The position numbers and the translations under genes are program-made. From the NCBI GenBank assembly GCA_946220775.1, contig CAMIFC010000006.1, positions 4,861 through 68,860 on the forward strand: a stretch of 64,000 nt of DNA, read 5' to 3'. This document shows, piece by piece, positions 9,948 to 18,541 of this stretch (within the stretch, counting starts at the first letter, position 1; the number at the start of each line of letters is the position of its first letter). The notes under the pieces were generated by a model. It searched no databases. It was given only the letters and a program-made list of their open reading frames with translations, and was not told where the DNA came from. The stretch comes from an uncultured Corynebacterium sp. (GTDB taxonomy: Bacteria > Actinomycetota > Actinomycetes > Mycobacteriales > Mycobacteriaceae).

Positions 9948-10733
9948 GTGAATGCTGGATCATGGAACTCTAATAGGCCTCGCCGCGAGCGCCCCGAGCA
10001 CCCTGGCCGTGAACCGCGCCGGGACGGGGGAATGCGTGATGACCAGGGGGACACGCCGCCGCTATCGCCCACCATCTACCGACGCCGTCGCATCGCCGCA
10101 GTTGTTGCCGCGATCGTGGTGATCGCGCTGCTGTGGTGGGTACTGCGCTCTGTTGGTGACTCGAATGATGATAGTTCCGAGCAGGCGGTTGAGTCCCTGT
10201 CCACGTCGAACTCGCCGAACATGACCGGCGAACCTGAGCCACCGAACCAGAAGGCTAAAAAGACGGATGATCCTGCTGAGGAGAAAACGGGGGAGTCCGA
10301 GCCGTCTGATGACAACGCTGACCCAAACGCGGAGAAGGCTTCATGCGAATTGGCGGACCTGCGGGTGACCGCCGTGCCTGGTTCCAGCACCTTCGCCGCT
10401 GATGCGCAGCCGAACTTCTTCGCGAAGATCCACAACCCGACGAAGGGTGATTGCGATATCGACGTGGATAAGGACAAGCTGAGTTTCGAGGTATTCGCGC
10501 TCAATGATTACCACCGTGTGTGGGGAGACCTGGACTGCAACGAAGCATCCCTGGATGGCACAGTGACCATCGAGGCTGGCAAGTCCAAGAACTACGAGCT
10601 GGGCGAATGGTCCCGCACCACCTCCGCGCCGGAGAAGTGCGAGAACCGGCAGCGAGTTCCGGCCGGCTCGTATTTGCTGTACGCCCACCTGGGCGGCAAC
10701 GTGTCGGAGCCAGCCACGTTTAACCTCCGCTAG
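9948..10733 (+). CDS. Conserved membrane-anchored protein of unknown function
   Basis: The protein of 261 residues starts with GTG. A basic, Pro/Arg-rich cytoplasmic stretch of about 45 residues is followed by one membrane helix (IAAVVAAIVVIALLWWVL), then an acidic Pro/Ser/Glu-rich linker to about 125, and an extracytoplasmic domain with four cysteines (ASCELAD, KGDCDID, DLDCNEA, PEKCENR), which could form two disulfides. Its position between carbonic anhydrase and radA matches the membrane protein at this site in mycobacteria. No catalytic motif is visible. Its stop overlaps the radA stop in a shared CTAG. Confidence 0.8.
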   Translation: MNAGSWNSNRPRRERPEHPGREPRRDGGMRDDQGDTPPLSPTIYRRRRIAAVVAAIVVIALLWWVLRSVGDSNDDSSEQAVESLSTSNSPNMTGEPEPPNQKAKKTDDPAEEKTGESEPSDDNADPNAEKASCELADLRVTAVPGSSTFAADAQPNFFAKIHNPTKGDCDIDVDKDKLSFEVFALNDYHRVWGDLDCNEASLDGTVTIEAGKSKNYELGEWSRTTSAPEKCENRQRVPAGSYLLYAHLGGNVSEPATFNLR

Positions 10734-12196
10734 CCCAGCGTTTGTTGGATCTTCGCGACCGCGCCGAGGGCCTGCTGAATGTCCTTGACCTGGAACACCG
10801 CCAACCCCTTCGGCGCGGTGGGCTTGGCGCCAGCCGGGACGATCGCGGCCTTCATCCCCAGGCGGGCGGCTTCGTTGAGTCGCTGATTGATTTCGGGGAT
10901 TCGGCGCACCTCACCGCCCAATCCGACTTCTCCCATGGCGCACATGCCCAGCGGTAGAGGTTCATCCTTGGCCGTGGACGCCAGCGCCAACGCCAAAGCT
11001 AAGTCCGCCGCCGGTTCGTGGATCTTCATGCCACCAACGGTTGCTGCGTAAACTTCCCGCCGTCCTAAATGGAACCCACAGCGCTGGGACAACACAGCCA
11101 GCATCATTGATACCCGGCCTGCGTCGATGCCTGTGACGAAGCGCTTCGGGGCGCCGTGTTCATTGTCGACCGCCAGGGTTTGGATTTCTCCCACGAGAGC
11201 GCGACGGCCATCCATCTTCACGGTGACGGCAGTGCCGGTCACCGATTCCGTGCGGTGGTTGAGGAACAGCCCGCTCGGGTCTGTGACTTCCTTGATCCCA
11301 TCGGCCGATTGTTCGAAACAGCCAACCTCGTCGGTCGCGCCAAACCGGTTCTTGATTCCGCGCAGGAAGCGCAGCGAGGAGTGCTCGTCGCCTTCAAAGT
11401 GCAAGACTACGTCGACGAGGTGTTCGATGGTTCGTGGCCCGGCGACGTTGCCGTCCTTAGTGACGTGCCCAACCGCGAGTACCGGAATGCCGGTCTGCTT
11501 CGCCAGCATCGTCAAGGTTGCGGTGACTGCGCGGGTTTGAGTGACGCCACCAGGTACACCATCTACACCCGTAGCATTCATGGTTTGGATACTGTCCACG
11601 ATGATCAGTTGTGGGCGGATCTGCTCCACGTGGTGCAGCGCTTGTTCCAGGTCATGTTCTGCAGCGATGTAAAGATTGTCGGACAGCGCATCGGTGCGTT
11701 CGGCGCGGTGCCGGACTTGCCCCACGGATTCCTCCGCGGTGATGATCAGCACGGAGTTTCCTGCCTTTGCCCAGTTTGCGGACACTTCCAGCAGCAGTGT
11801 CGATTTACCCACGCCTGGTTCACCGGCGAGCAGGATCGCAGAACCAGGAACGATGCCCCCGCCGAGAACCCGGTCGAGTTCCGAGGATCCGGTGGGGATG
11901 TGGTTCGCGATCGTCGGGTCGATCTTGGTGACTGGCTGCACCGCACTATTGCTCCCGGCGACGTGGCTGGAGGAGCCTGCCCCGCGACCACCGGCGGGGG
12001 CGGCCGAAAAGTTGAAGGTTCGGGTAGCGGCCCCCTTGCCACCACTTGCGTTTGGGATCGCCGAGACCATCGGCCGACGTTCCTCTAATGTTCCCCATTC
12101 CCCACAGTTAGGGCAGCGGCCCATCCACTTGGTGACAACGTATCCGCACTCGGTGCATTCATAACTGGTTTTGCCACTGCTCTTTGCTTTCGCCAT
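10730..12196 (-). CDS. radA: DNA repair protein RadA (Sms)
   Basis: RadA is a RecA-like motor that promotes branch migration in recombinational repair. The N-terminal zinc finger (CTECGY...CPNCGEW, residues about 12-32), Walker A GEPGVGKST near 125, the RadA-specific KNRFG motif near 270 and the C-terminal Lon-like domain are present. I chose the ATG at 12196 (MAKAKSSGKTSYEC), giving 488 residues, rather than the upstream ATG at 12226. A TAGAAT -10 element ends eight bases before the chosen start, which suggests a leaderless mRNA. In M. tuberculosis radA is followed by disA; here it is not. Confidence 0.95.
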   Translation of the reverse strand: MAKAKSSGKTSYECTECGYVVTKWMGRCPNCGEWGTLEERRPMVSAIPNASGGKGAATRTFNFSAAPAGGRGAGSSSHVAGSNSAVQPVTKIDPTIANHIPTGSSELDRVLGGGIVPGSAILLAGEPGVGKSTLLLEVSANWAKAGNSVLIITAEESVGQVRHRAERTDALSDNLYIAAEHDLEQALHHVEQIRPQLIIVDSIQTMNATGVDGVPGGVTQTRAVTATLTMLAKQTGIPVLAVGHVTKDGNVAGPRTIEHLVDVVLHFEGDEHSSLRFLRGIKNRFGATDEVGCFEQSADGIKEVTDPSGLFLNHRTESVTGTAVTVKMDGRRALVGEIQTLAVDNEHGAPKRFVTGIDAGRVSMMLAVLSQRCGFHLGRREVYAATVGGMKIHEPAADLALALALASTAKDEPLPLGMCAMGEVGLGGEVRRIPEINQRLNEAARLGMKAAIVPAGAKPTAPKGLAVFQVKDIQQALGAVAKIQQTLG

Positions 12197-12203
12197 GGCT
12201 GTC

Positions 12204-12209
12204 ATTCTA
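12204..12209 (-). promoter_or_regulatory. TAGAAT -10 element of radA, probably leaderless
   Basis: TAGAAT on the minus strand ends eight bases before the radA ATG at 12196, and there is no Shine-Dalgarno sequence between them. That spacing puts the transcription start at or next to the ATG. Confidence 0.5.
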
Positions 12210-12262
12210 GGCAGGGGCCCGGACACGGCACTAGGCAGACATTAGACCGCACTAGACAGACG

Positions 12263-12308
12263 AAAATGGCCAACAGCTGGGCATCCGTGCCCAATGTGCT
12301 GTTGGCCA
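12263..12308 (-). terminator. Nested hairpin terminator downstream of lpqE
   Basis: Outer arms TGGCCAACAGC (12267-12277) and GCTGTTGGCCA (12298-12308) enclose an inner stem TGGGCA/TGCCCA. On the minus strand the hairpin is followed by TTTT, so it should end the lpqE transcript before radA. Confidence 0.75.
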
Positions 12309-12380
12309 ATATGACTGTGACTCGCCGAGTACGTTGCGACTATGAGCGGTCGACTTCGTTGCGTCGGCGGTGGCTAAGCC

Positions 12381-12944
12381 TTAGTTTTCGGTTGGAGTGC
12401 CGTCGTCGTCGCGATCCAGGGTGCCAGCCTCTGGGGTGTAAGCAGCAACAGGTGCGTCGAGCTTGATCTCGCCCGAATTGAACTTAAAGGTTACGGCCTT
12501 GTGGCCACCTGCGTAGAGGTCCTCAGCGCCGGAGATTGTGGCAGTGCCGGTCTCGATGCACTTTTCGCCAGAAGCGTGCTTCTCGATCTTGTCGATGTTT
12601 TCTTCGCTATCGATGACCAGGTTGCAGCCAGCCTTGATGGTCTTCGATGCGCTGACCTGTGCGCTCTGGCCGTCAACCTCGATGGAATTCAGCTTGACGG
12701 ACTTGCCCTGGTCTTCCTCGTTGGCGGCAGTGAACTTCAGGCTGGCATCGCCATCCTTGCCGATGATGACCGCCACGTCACGAAGAGCAATGTTGCCTTC
12801 GTCGGCATTCACGCCGTTGACGGCGCTGACCTGCTCAGCAGTCTGGGTGACCTGGCCGGCAGAGCAGGCGGTCAGGCCCAATGCGGCTCCGGTGGCAACG
12901 AGCGCGAGGGCACCACGAACAACGGTCGACTTCTGGGACTTCAC
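12381..12944 (-). CDS. lpqE: LpqE-like lipoprotein
   Basis: This secreted lipoprotein has a signal peptide ending in the lipobox LTAC, after which the mature protein of about 160 residues would be lipid-anchored. The NIALRDVAVI stretch is typical of LpqE proteins, which have a cupredoxin-like fold related to copper chaperones, but I see no Met/His copper motif. The start is a GTG at 12944 with GGAGG eight bases upstream; longer ATG starts are possible. LpqE sits between radA and carD in mycobacteria as here. Two conserved cysteines (AGCNLV, EKCIET) could form a disulfide. The molecular function is unknown. Confidence 0.8.
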   Translation of the reverse strand: MKSQKSTVVRGALALVATGAALGLTACSAGQVTQTAEQVSAVNGVNADEGNIALRDVAVIIGKDGDASLKFTAANEEDQGKSVKLNSIEVDGQSAQVSASKTIKAGCNLVIDSEENIDKIEKHASGEKCIETGTATISGAEDLYAGGHKAVTFKFNSGEIKLDAPVAAYTPEAGTLDRDDDGTPTEN

Positions 12945-13278
12945 GATGTGATCCTCCATTTGAGGCTGAGGGCAGGACAGCCGGCGGGTGCCGGGCGCCA
13001 GCGGGGTTGGCCTCTGGGCATGTACGGACAATTTCTCGAACAAGTTCTGCTCGGCAATTAGCCGGAAACTAGTAGCTGCCTCACAGAATAACCCGTAAAC
13101 CGTAGGGATTCCTAGTCAAAGCCTGCTGTTAGGAGTTTAGTGCACGAATGATGCCCCCGTTTGGGAGGGAAAGAGCCACGTCGACGTCTACTTCCCAATC
13201 CCCACGCATGGCTGAGACTCGGGGCACACCTGGAGGTTAGTACATCTGCAGGTCAGTGCGGGCAACCGAAGGTTCAGG

Positions 13279-13284
13279 TAGAAT
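13279..13284 (+). promoter_or_regulatory. TAGAAT -10 element of carD
   Basis: TAGAAT lies 47 bases upstream of the carD ATG in the 387-base lpqE-carD divergent region (12945-13331). No convincing -35 hexamer is visible at standard spacing. Nothing else in this gap was recognised. Confidence 0.4.
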
Positions 13285-13331
13285 GGTCGGGTAACTCTTA
13301 GTACTAGCAGGAAGATGTAGAGAGGCCACGG

Positions 13332-13907
13332 ATGGATTTCAAGGTCGGCGACACGGTTGTCTACCCGCATCACGGTGCAGCGATGATCGAGGGCATCGAG
13401 CAGCGGGAATTTAAGGGCAAGGTTGTTGACTACCTGGTTCTGCGGATCAACCAAGGCGATCTTTCCGTCAAGGTGCCGGCAGCCAACGCGGAAAAGGTTG
13501 GCGTGCGCGACGTGGTGGGGGAAGAAGGTCTGCGCAAGGTTTTCTCCGTGCTGCGCGAAACCGACGTAGAGGAAGCTGGCAACTGGTCACGTCGTTACAA
13601 GGCAAACCAGGAACGCCTGACGTCCGGCGATCAGAACAAGGTTGCCGAAGTGGTGCGCGACCTGTGGCGTCGCGACCAAGATCGCGGCTTGTCCGCTGGT
13701 GAGAAGCGCATGCTCGCCAAGGCGCGCCAGATCCTTGTTGGCGAACTTGCGCTTGCTGAGGGCGTGGACGATAAGAAGGCCGACGACCTGCTCGCCGAAA
13801 TGATGGCCACGATCAAGCGTCACCGTGAAGCTGCCGCTGCCGCCCGCGCCGCTGGTGCGGAAGGCGAAGCCGGTTCGATCGATTTGGATGACGAGCTGAA
13901 GAAGTAG
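13332..13907 (+). CDS. carD: CarD family transcriptional regulator
   Basis: CarD binds the RNA polymerase beta subunit and stabilises open complexes, especially at rRNA promoters. The N-terminal RNAP-interaction domain (FKVGDTVVYPHHG, residues 3-15, to about 60) is followed by a helical DNA-binding domain containing the tryptophan of GNWSRRYKAN near 85. The 191 residues match the family, with a 25-residue Ala/Glu-rich tail. A likely RBS (AGAGAGG) precedes the ATG. The gene leads the carD-ispD-ispF cluster conserved in actinobacteria, with ispD starting 10 bases after its stop. Confidence 0.95.
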   Translation: MDFKVGDTVVYPHHGAAMIEGIEQREFKGKVVDYLVLRINQGDLSVKVPAANAEKVGVRDVVGEEGLRKVFSVLRETDVEEAGNWSRRYKANQERLTSGDQNKVAEVVRDLWRRDQDRGLSAGEKRMLAKARQILVGELALAEGVDDKKADDLLAEMMATIKRHREAAAAARAAGAEGEAGSIDLDDELKK

Positions 13908-13917
13908 GTTCGCCCTC

Positions 13918-14736
13918 ATGGCTCCACAGTCTCCCGTGGATACCCGCGGGCTTCCCGTGTATGCCGTGCTCGCGGCCGCCGGTAGTGGCACGCGACTGGG
14001 CTTCGACCAGCCCAAGGCCTTCGTTTCTCTCGCCGGTCGCACCCTCCTCGAACGCGCCCTCGACGGACTCGCGGACTCCGGGGAAATCGGCGAAACAATC
14101 GTCATGGTCAGCGAAGACATGCGACCCGTGGCAGAAAACCTCCTCGCCGATCCCACCAACCAGATCGTCTGGGCAGGCATGCGCACCCGCGTCGCCATCG
14201 GTGGCGGGGAACGTACCGATTCCGTGTACGCCGGCCTCGAAGTCATCGAGCGCATCCTCGGCACCAGCGTGGATTGCGTGCAGCTCGCCGAGGTCAGTGA
14301 AGCAATCGTGCTCGTCCACGATGCCGCCCGTTGTCTCACCCCACCAGCGATGATCCGGAGAGTGGTTGCTGCTGTGCGTGAGGGAGTGGCGTCCGGAAAA
14401 ATTGCGGGCGTTGCCCCAGCGATGCCGGTGACGGACACGGTCAAGGTCGTCGACGGCGCGCGCATCACCGACACGCCGCCCCGGGAAACGCTGCGTGCCG
14501 TGCAGACCCCGCAGGGCTTTTTGTTTTCTTTCCTTTTGGACGCCAACCGCAAATACTTGGCAGCCCAGGAGCTTAGCTTTGGGCGCGCTGAAGTGGCGAC
14601 GGATGATGCATCGATCATGGAGATCGTCGATTATGCCGTTGATATTGTGCCGGGCGATGACCAAGCGATGAAGATCACCACGCCTCGGGATTTTGCGGTG
14701 GCACAGATGCTCGTGGGCGATCAAGGAGGCAACTAA
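13918..14736 (+). CDS. ispD: 2-C-methyl-D-erythritol 4-phosphate cytidylyltransferase
   Basis: IspD couples CTP to methylerythritol phosphate, the third step of the non-mevalonate isoprenoid pathway. The nucleotide-binding motif AAGSGTRLGFDQPKAF is near residue 20, VHDAARCL near 140, and RAVQTPQGF near 195. At 272 residues it is longer than the usual 230, with extra sequence in the middle. It lies between carD and ispF, and ispF begins two bases after its stop, so the three are probably one transcript. Confidence 0.95.
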   Translation: MAPQSPVDTRGLPVYAVLAAAGSGTRLGFDQPKAFVSLAGRTLLERALDGLADSGEIGETIVMVSEDMRPVAENLLADPTNQIVWAGMRTRVAIGGGERTDSVYAGLEVIERILGTSVDCVQLAEVSEAIVLVHDAARCLTPPAMIRRVVAAVREGVASGKIAGVAPAMPVTDTVKVVDGARITDTPPRETLRAVQTPQGFLFSFLLDANRKYLAAQELSFGRAEVATDDASIMEIVDYAVDIVPGDDQAMKITTPRDFAVAQMLVGDQGGN

Positions 14737-14738
14737 CA

Positions 14739-15224
14739 GTGACTAATCCAATCATTCCCCGGGTGGGGATCGCGTCGGACGCGCACCAGGTGGAGCCTGG
14801 GAAACCCTGCTGGATGGCGGGACTGCTGTTTGAGGGGGAGGACGGCTGTGAGGGCCACTCCGATGGTGATGTGGTGGCTCATGTGGTTGTTGATGCGTTG
14901 TTGAGCGCCGCGGGGCTGGGGGATTTGGGCAGCTTCGTTGGGGTTGGGCAGGCGGAGTACGACAATGTTTCGGGTGCCCGGCTGATTAGTGAGTGTCGCC
15001 AGCTGCTGGCGGATAATGGCTTCACGATCGGGAATGTGGCAGCTCAGATGATTGGTAATCGGCCGAAGATGGGGAAGCGACGGAATGAGGCTGAGGCGCG
15101 GCTGACGGAGCTGGTCGGTGCGCCGGTGTCTGTGTCCGCGACGACGACCGACAAGATGGGTTTCACCGGTCGCGGTGAGGGAGTGGCCGCGTTGGCCACC
15201 GCCGTGGTGTGGAAGCGGGGTTAG
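14739..15224 (+). CDS. ispF: 2-C-methyl-D-erythritol 2,4-cyclodiphosphate synthase
   Basis: IspF forms the cyclic diphosphate of the methylerythritol phosphate pathway. The metal ligands are visible in SDAHQV near residue 10 and GHSDGDVVAHVVVDA near 46, and TTTDKMGFTGRGEG near the C-terminus is the family signature. The 161-residue protein starts with GTG after an AAGGAGG ribosome-binding site inside the end of ispD. In C. glutamicum and M. tuberculosis cysS follows, but here a 12.6 kb catabolic island intervenes. Confidence 0.95.
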   Translation: MTNPIIPRVGIASDAHQVEPGKPCWMAGLLFEGEDGCEGHSDGDVVAHVVVDALLSAAGLGDLGSFVGVGQAEYDNVSGARLISECRQLLADNGFTIGNVAAQMIGNRPKMGKRRNEAEARLTELVGAPVSVSATTTDKMGFTGRGEGVAALATAVVWKRG

Positions 15225-15254
15225 CGCGGAGCGCGGATTGTGGCGCGGGGCGTG

Positions 15255-16088
15255 TTAACCGCGCACGTCGATGGTGCTGGAGACTCTTCCGAGGCCCTCG
15301 ATTTCCACGTCCACGGTGTCCCCATCCTGGAGGTACTGCGGGGGTTTCATGCCGTGACCAACCCCGGCTGGGGTGCCTAGCGCGATCACATCGCCAGCCT
15401 CGAGGGTGGCGAAATTCTGCACGTAGTCGACGAGCTCCTGCGGGGTAAACACCAGGTCAGCGAGGCTGTGCTCCTGGCGGAGTTCCCCGTTGACCCAGGT
15501 GCGCAGCATTGCCCCATCGCGGGCTGGGTCGAGGGATTCGCCGTCGTCGGTGACGGCCATGGTCAACCACGGGCCGAACGCGCTGGACGCATCCAAGTTC
15601 TTGCCTTGCAGCCATTGTTGCGTGCGGTATTGCCAGTCCCGCTGGGAGAAGTCGTTCATCACCGTGTACCCAGCGATTTGTCCGCTGTGACCCATGACGA
15701 TTGCCAGCTCGCCCTCGTAGTCCAACTTGTCCGCCATGTTCGCGGGCACACGGACGGTGCCGACAGGGGTGCTGAGCGCGGTGGCGAATTTGGTGAACAG
15801 GGTTGGGAGGTCGGGGACCGGGTGGCCCATTTCTATGATGTGTTCGCGGAAGTTCAGGCCGGTGCACAGAATCTTACCGGGGCGGGGGATGACGGGCGCC
15901 AGCTGTTCGGCGGAGAATTCCACCGTGTCGCCTGGGGTGGCGGTGGTGGCGAGGGGCGCGTCCTGAATGAAGCGGCCGAGATCGAGGTCTGCGAGGATGC
16001 GTCCCTGACCGTGGTCACCATCGAAGCTATCGATGCGGACGGTGTGTAGTTGACCTGCGATGTCGATGGTGCCGAGCCGGGTTGGCAT
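15255..16088 (-). CDS. Fumarylacetoacetate hydrolase family protein (HpaG-like)
   Basis: This is a 277-residue FAH-fold enzyme. The metal-binding acids are visible in the KLDYEGELAIVMG stretch near residue 127 and in YTVMNDFSQRDWQ near 148, and the substrate loop GTPAGVGHG is near 240. In the homoprotocatechuate pathway such proteins decarboxylate 5-oxopent-3-ene-1,2,5-tricarboxylate or isomerise 2-hydroxyhepta-2,4-diene-1,7-dioate. It is the last gene of the leftward catabolic operon and the second FAH protein in it, so it may share the two HpaG activities with the fusion at 22781-24274. Which step it does cannot be told from sequence. Confidence 0.8.
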   Translation of the reverse strand: MPTRLGTIDIAGQLHTVRIDSFDGDHGQGRILADLDLGRFIQDAPLATTATPGDTVEFSAEQLAPVIPRPGKILCTGLNFREHIIEMGHPVPDLPTLFTKFATALSTPVGTVRVPANMADKLDYEGELAIVMGHSGQIAGYTVMNDFSQRDWQYRTQQWLQGKNLDASSAFGPWLTMAVTDDGESLDPARDGAMLRTWVNGELRQEHSLADLVFTPQELVDYVQNFATLEAGDVIALGTPAGVGHGMKPPQYLQDGDTVDVEIEGLGRVSSTIDVRG

Positions 16089-16140
16089 GATCCTCCTTGG
16101 GTGACGACGTTGCCGTCTAGGCTAGCCGGTGTCAGATGGG

Positions 16141-17634
16141 CTAGTTGGCGTAGGGGTCGCGCACGCCGACGAATTGCACGCTCGTGTACTCGTCGATGCC
16201 TTCGGCGCCACCTTCGCGGCCGAGTCCTGACTGCTTAACCCCACCGAACGGTGCTGCGGCGTTCGAGATCACACCCGCATTCGCGCCCATGAGGCCGAAT
16301 TCCAGGCCGTCGGCGACGCGCCACAGGCGGTCGGTGTTTTCGGTGTACACGTAGGATGCCAGCCCATATTCAGTATCGTTGGCCAGCTTGAGGGCGTCCT
16401 CTTCCTCGCGGAAGGTCGTGATCGGGGCGACTGGGCCGAAGATCTCTTCCTGCAGCACGCGAGCTTCAGCTGGCACGTTGGTGAGAACCGTTGGCTGGAA
16501 GAAGTAGCCTGCACCGTCGACGCGTTGACCACCGGCGACGGCCTTGGCGCCGCGGTCGAGGGCATCCTTCACGAGCGCTTCAACGTTGTCGACGGCCTTC
16601 TTTTCGACCATTGGGCCACAGGTGGTGCCGTCGTCGAGGCCGTTGCCGACCTTCAGCTCGCTGATCTTTGCTGCGAACTTCTCGGTGAACTCTTCGGCGA
16701 CATCTTCGTGGACGATGAAGCGGTTGGCTGCGGTGCATGCCTCGCCCATGTTGCGCATCTTGGCACCCATGGCGCCGGCGACAGCCTGGTCGATGTCGGC
16801 GTCTTCGAACACGATGAATGGAGCGTTGCCACCGAGTTCCATGGAGGTGCGCAGTACGTTGTCTGCAGCACCCTTCAACAGCGTGCGACCGACTGGGGTG
16901 GAGCCAGTGAAGGAAACCTTGCGCAGGCGACGATCAGCCATGAGCGGTTCGGAGATCGCGGAGGCAGAGGAGCCGGACACCACGTTGAGAACACCCTTTG
17001 GCAGTCCGGCATCGAGCATCGTCTGGGCAAAGTATTGGGCGGTCAGTGGGGTGAGCTTTGCGGGCTTGAGAACCATGGTGCAACCTGCGGCGATGGCGGG
17101 CGCAACCTTGCGGGTTGCCATTGCCAGTGGGAAGTTCCACGGCGTAATCAGGAGGCAGGGGCCGACGGGCTTGCGGCGGGTGATGACTCGCAGCGTGCCT
17201 TCTGGGGCAGGTAGGACGCGGCCGTAGTCGCGAACGGCTTCTTCGGAGAACCAACGGAGGAACTCGCCACCGTAGGTGACTTCGCCGCGGGACTCTGCGA
17301 GTGGCTTTCCCATTTCGAGGGTCATGAGCGTGGCGAATTCTTCGGAGCGTTCTTGGACTAGGTCGAAGGCACGGCGCAGGATTTCGGAGCGTTTGCGTGG
17401 TGAAGTGCGTGCCCATTCTTGTTGGACGTCGCAGGCAGCATCGAGCGCAGCTTTGGCATCTTCTTCACCGGCGGATGCAAGCGTTGCGAGCTTTTCACCC
17501 GTCGCTGGGTTTTCGACGTCGTAGGTGTCGCCGCTGGCTGCGGGGCGCCACTGGTCACCGATAAGGAGGTCGGTGGGAACCTTCGAGAGGAGTTCCTGGA
17601 TATTGAGGGAACCGTTGTTGGTCTGATCAGCCAT
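16141..17634 (-). CDS. gabD: Succinate-semialdehyde dehydrogenase
   Basis: The 497-residue aldehyde dehydrogenase would oxidise succinate semialdehyde, released by the aldolase step, to succinate with NAD(P)+. ELGGNAPFIVFEDAD near residue 260 carries the catalytic glutamate, and GEACTAANRF near 298 carries the nucleophilic cysteine in the form typical of GabD-type enzymes. The ATG at 17634 has an AGGAAGG-like site upstream. It lies after hpaI, separated by a perfect 10-bp hairpin, and before the FAH gene. Substrate is inferred from family resemblance and pathway context. Confidence 0.85.
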   Translation of the reverse strand: MADQTNNGSLNIQELLSKVPTDLLIGDQWRPAASGDTYDVENPATGEKLATLASAGEEDAKAALDAACDVQQEWARTSPRKRSEILRRAFDLVQERSEEFATLMTLEMGKPLAESRGEVTYGGEFLRWFSEEAVRDYGRVLPAPEGTLRVITRRKPVGPCLLITPWNFPLAMATRKVAPAIAAGCTMVLKPAKLTPLTAQYFAQTMLDAGLPKGVLNVVSGSSASAISEPLMADRRLRKVSFTGSTPVGRTLLKGAADNVLRTSMELGGNAPFIVFEDADIDQAVAGAMGAKMRNMGEACTAANRFIVHEDVAEEFTEKFAAKISELKVGNGLDDGTTCGPMVEKKAVDNVEALVKDALDRGAKAVAGGQRVDGAGYFFQPTVLTNVPAEARVLQEEIFGPVAPITTFREEEDALKLANDTEYGLASYVYTENTDRLWRVADGLEFGLMGANAGVISNAAAPFGGVKQSGLGREGGAEGIDEYTSVQFVGVRDPYAN

Positions 17635-17704
17635 TGGGTTGATTCGCCTTCCTGGTGATAGTTGGTTTCTTCGTTTGCTTTCGATTGTGCGTCCGATGAG
17701 GTGA

Positions 17705-17736
17705 TTCCCGCCACCGTGTGCTGCGAGTGGCGGGAA
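17705..17736 (-). other. Intercistronic hairpin between hpaI and the semialdehyde dehydrogenase gene
   Basis: Perfect 10-bp arms TTCCCGCCAC (17705-17714) and GTGGCGGGAA (17727-17736) surround a 12-base loop. No T-run follows on the minus strand, so it may be an attenuator or an mRNA-stabilising hairpin rather than a full terminator. Confidence 0.6.
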
Positions 17737-17743
17737 ATGCTGG

Positions 17744-18541
17744 TTAGCCCTGGTTGAATTGTGCGGCTAGGGAGCGTGCTGCCCCGGCCAGGAGTTGGAC
17801 ATCGGCACCGACCGCGACGAAGGATGCGCCCGCGTCGAGGTATTTTTGGGCCTGCTCTTGATTGAAAGCGTTGACACCAACGTGTTTGCCAACGGCTTTG
17901 ACTGCTTCGAAGGTGTGGGCCACTGCGTCGAGTACTTCAGGGTGGGTTTGTTGGCCCAGATATCCCATGGATGCCGCTAGGTCTGAGGGACCGACGAACA
18001 GGCAGTCAACGCCCTCGATGGCTGCGATGTCTGCGGCATTGTCGACGGCTGCTGCTGACTCAATCTGAATCGTGAGGCTGATCGTATCGGCAGCGTTGGC
18101 CAGGTAATTCGGAACGCCATTCCAGCGGGAGGATCTGGCCAGTGCGGCGCCGACACCGCGCACCCCACGCGGTGGATAGTGCATCGCTGAGACTGCTTCT
18201 TCGGCTTCTGCTGCGGTATCAACCATGGGGATCATGAGGTTCTGCGCGCCCAAGTCCAAGTACTGCTTGATTAGCACGGTGCTGTTGATTGGGACGCGCA
18301 CCACGCGTGTCGCCGGGTAGGCGTCGGTAGCTCGTAGGAGGGACGTGAGTGTCTCTAGGCCGTAGGGGGAGTGCTCCCCATCGATGAGCAACCAGTCAAA
18401 GCCAGCGGAGGCAAGGATTTCTGCATTGGCTTCGGAGCCAGCTGAAGCCCATGCGCCGATTAGTGGTGAGGAATCAGAGCTGGCTTGGGCCGCGTCGAGC
18501 CGTTGTGCGAATGTTTCCGGTAGTTCTACTCGAAACGACAT
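17744..18541 (-). CDS. hpaI: 4-hydroxy-2-oxoheptane-1,7-dioate aldolase (HpcH/HpaI family)
   Basis: HpaI is a metal-dependent class II aldolase that splits the seven-carbon hydroxy-oxo acid into pyruvate and succinate semialdehyde. DGEHSPYGLET near residue 48, the metal-binding glutamate in IQIESAAAVDN near 155 and VGPSDLAASMGYLG near 180 are family motifs. I chose the ATG at 18541 (MSFRVELPETFAQRL), giving 265 residues, over a longer frame. This start lies inside the end of hpaH, overlapping by 16 bases, which suggests translational coupling. Confidence 0.9.
   Translation of the reverse strand: MSFRVELPETFAQRLDAAQASSDSSPLIGAWASAGSEANAEILASAGFDWLLIDGEHSPYGLETLTSLLRATDAYPATRVVRVPINSTVLIKQYLDLGAQNLMIPMVDTAAEAEEAVSAMHYPPRGVRGVGAALARSSRWNGVPNYLANAADTISLTIQIESAAAVDNAADIAAIEGVDCLFVGPSDLAASMGYLGQQTHPEVLDAVAHTFEAVKAVGKHVGVNAFNQEQAQKYLDAGASFVAVGADVQLLAGAARSLAAQFNQG

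Noticed and set aside
12266..12466. Small rightward ORF over the lpqE terminator
   Set aside because: The frame runs through the hairpin and into lpqE antisense; no coding signal.
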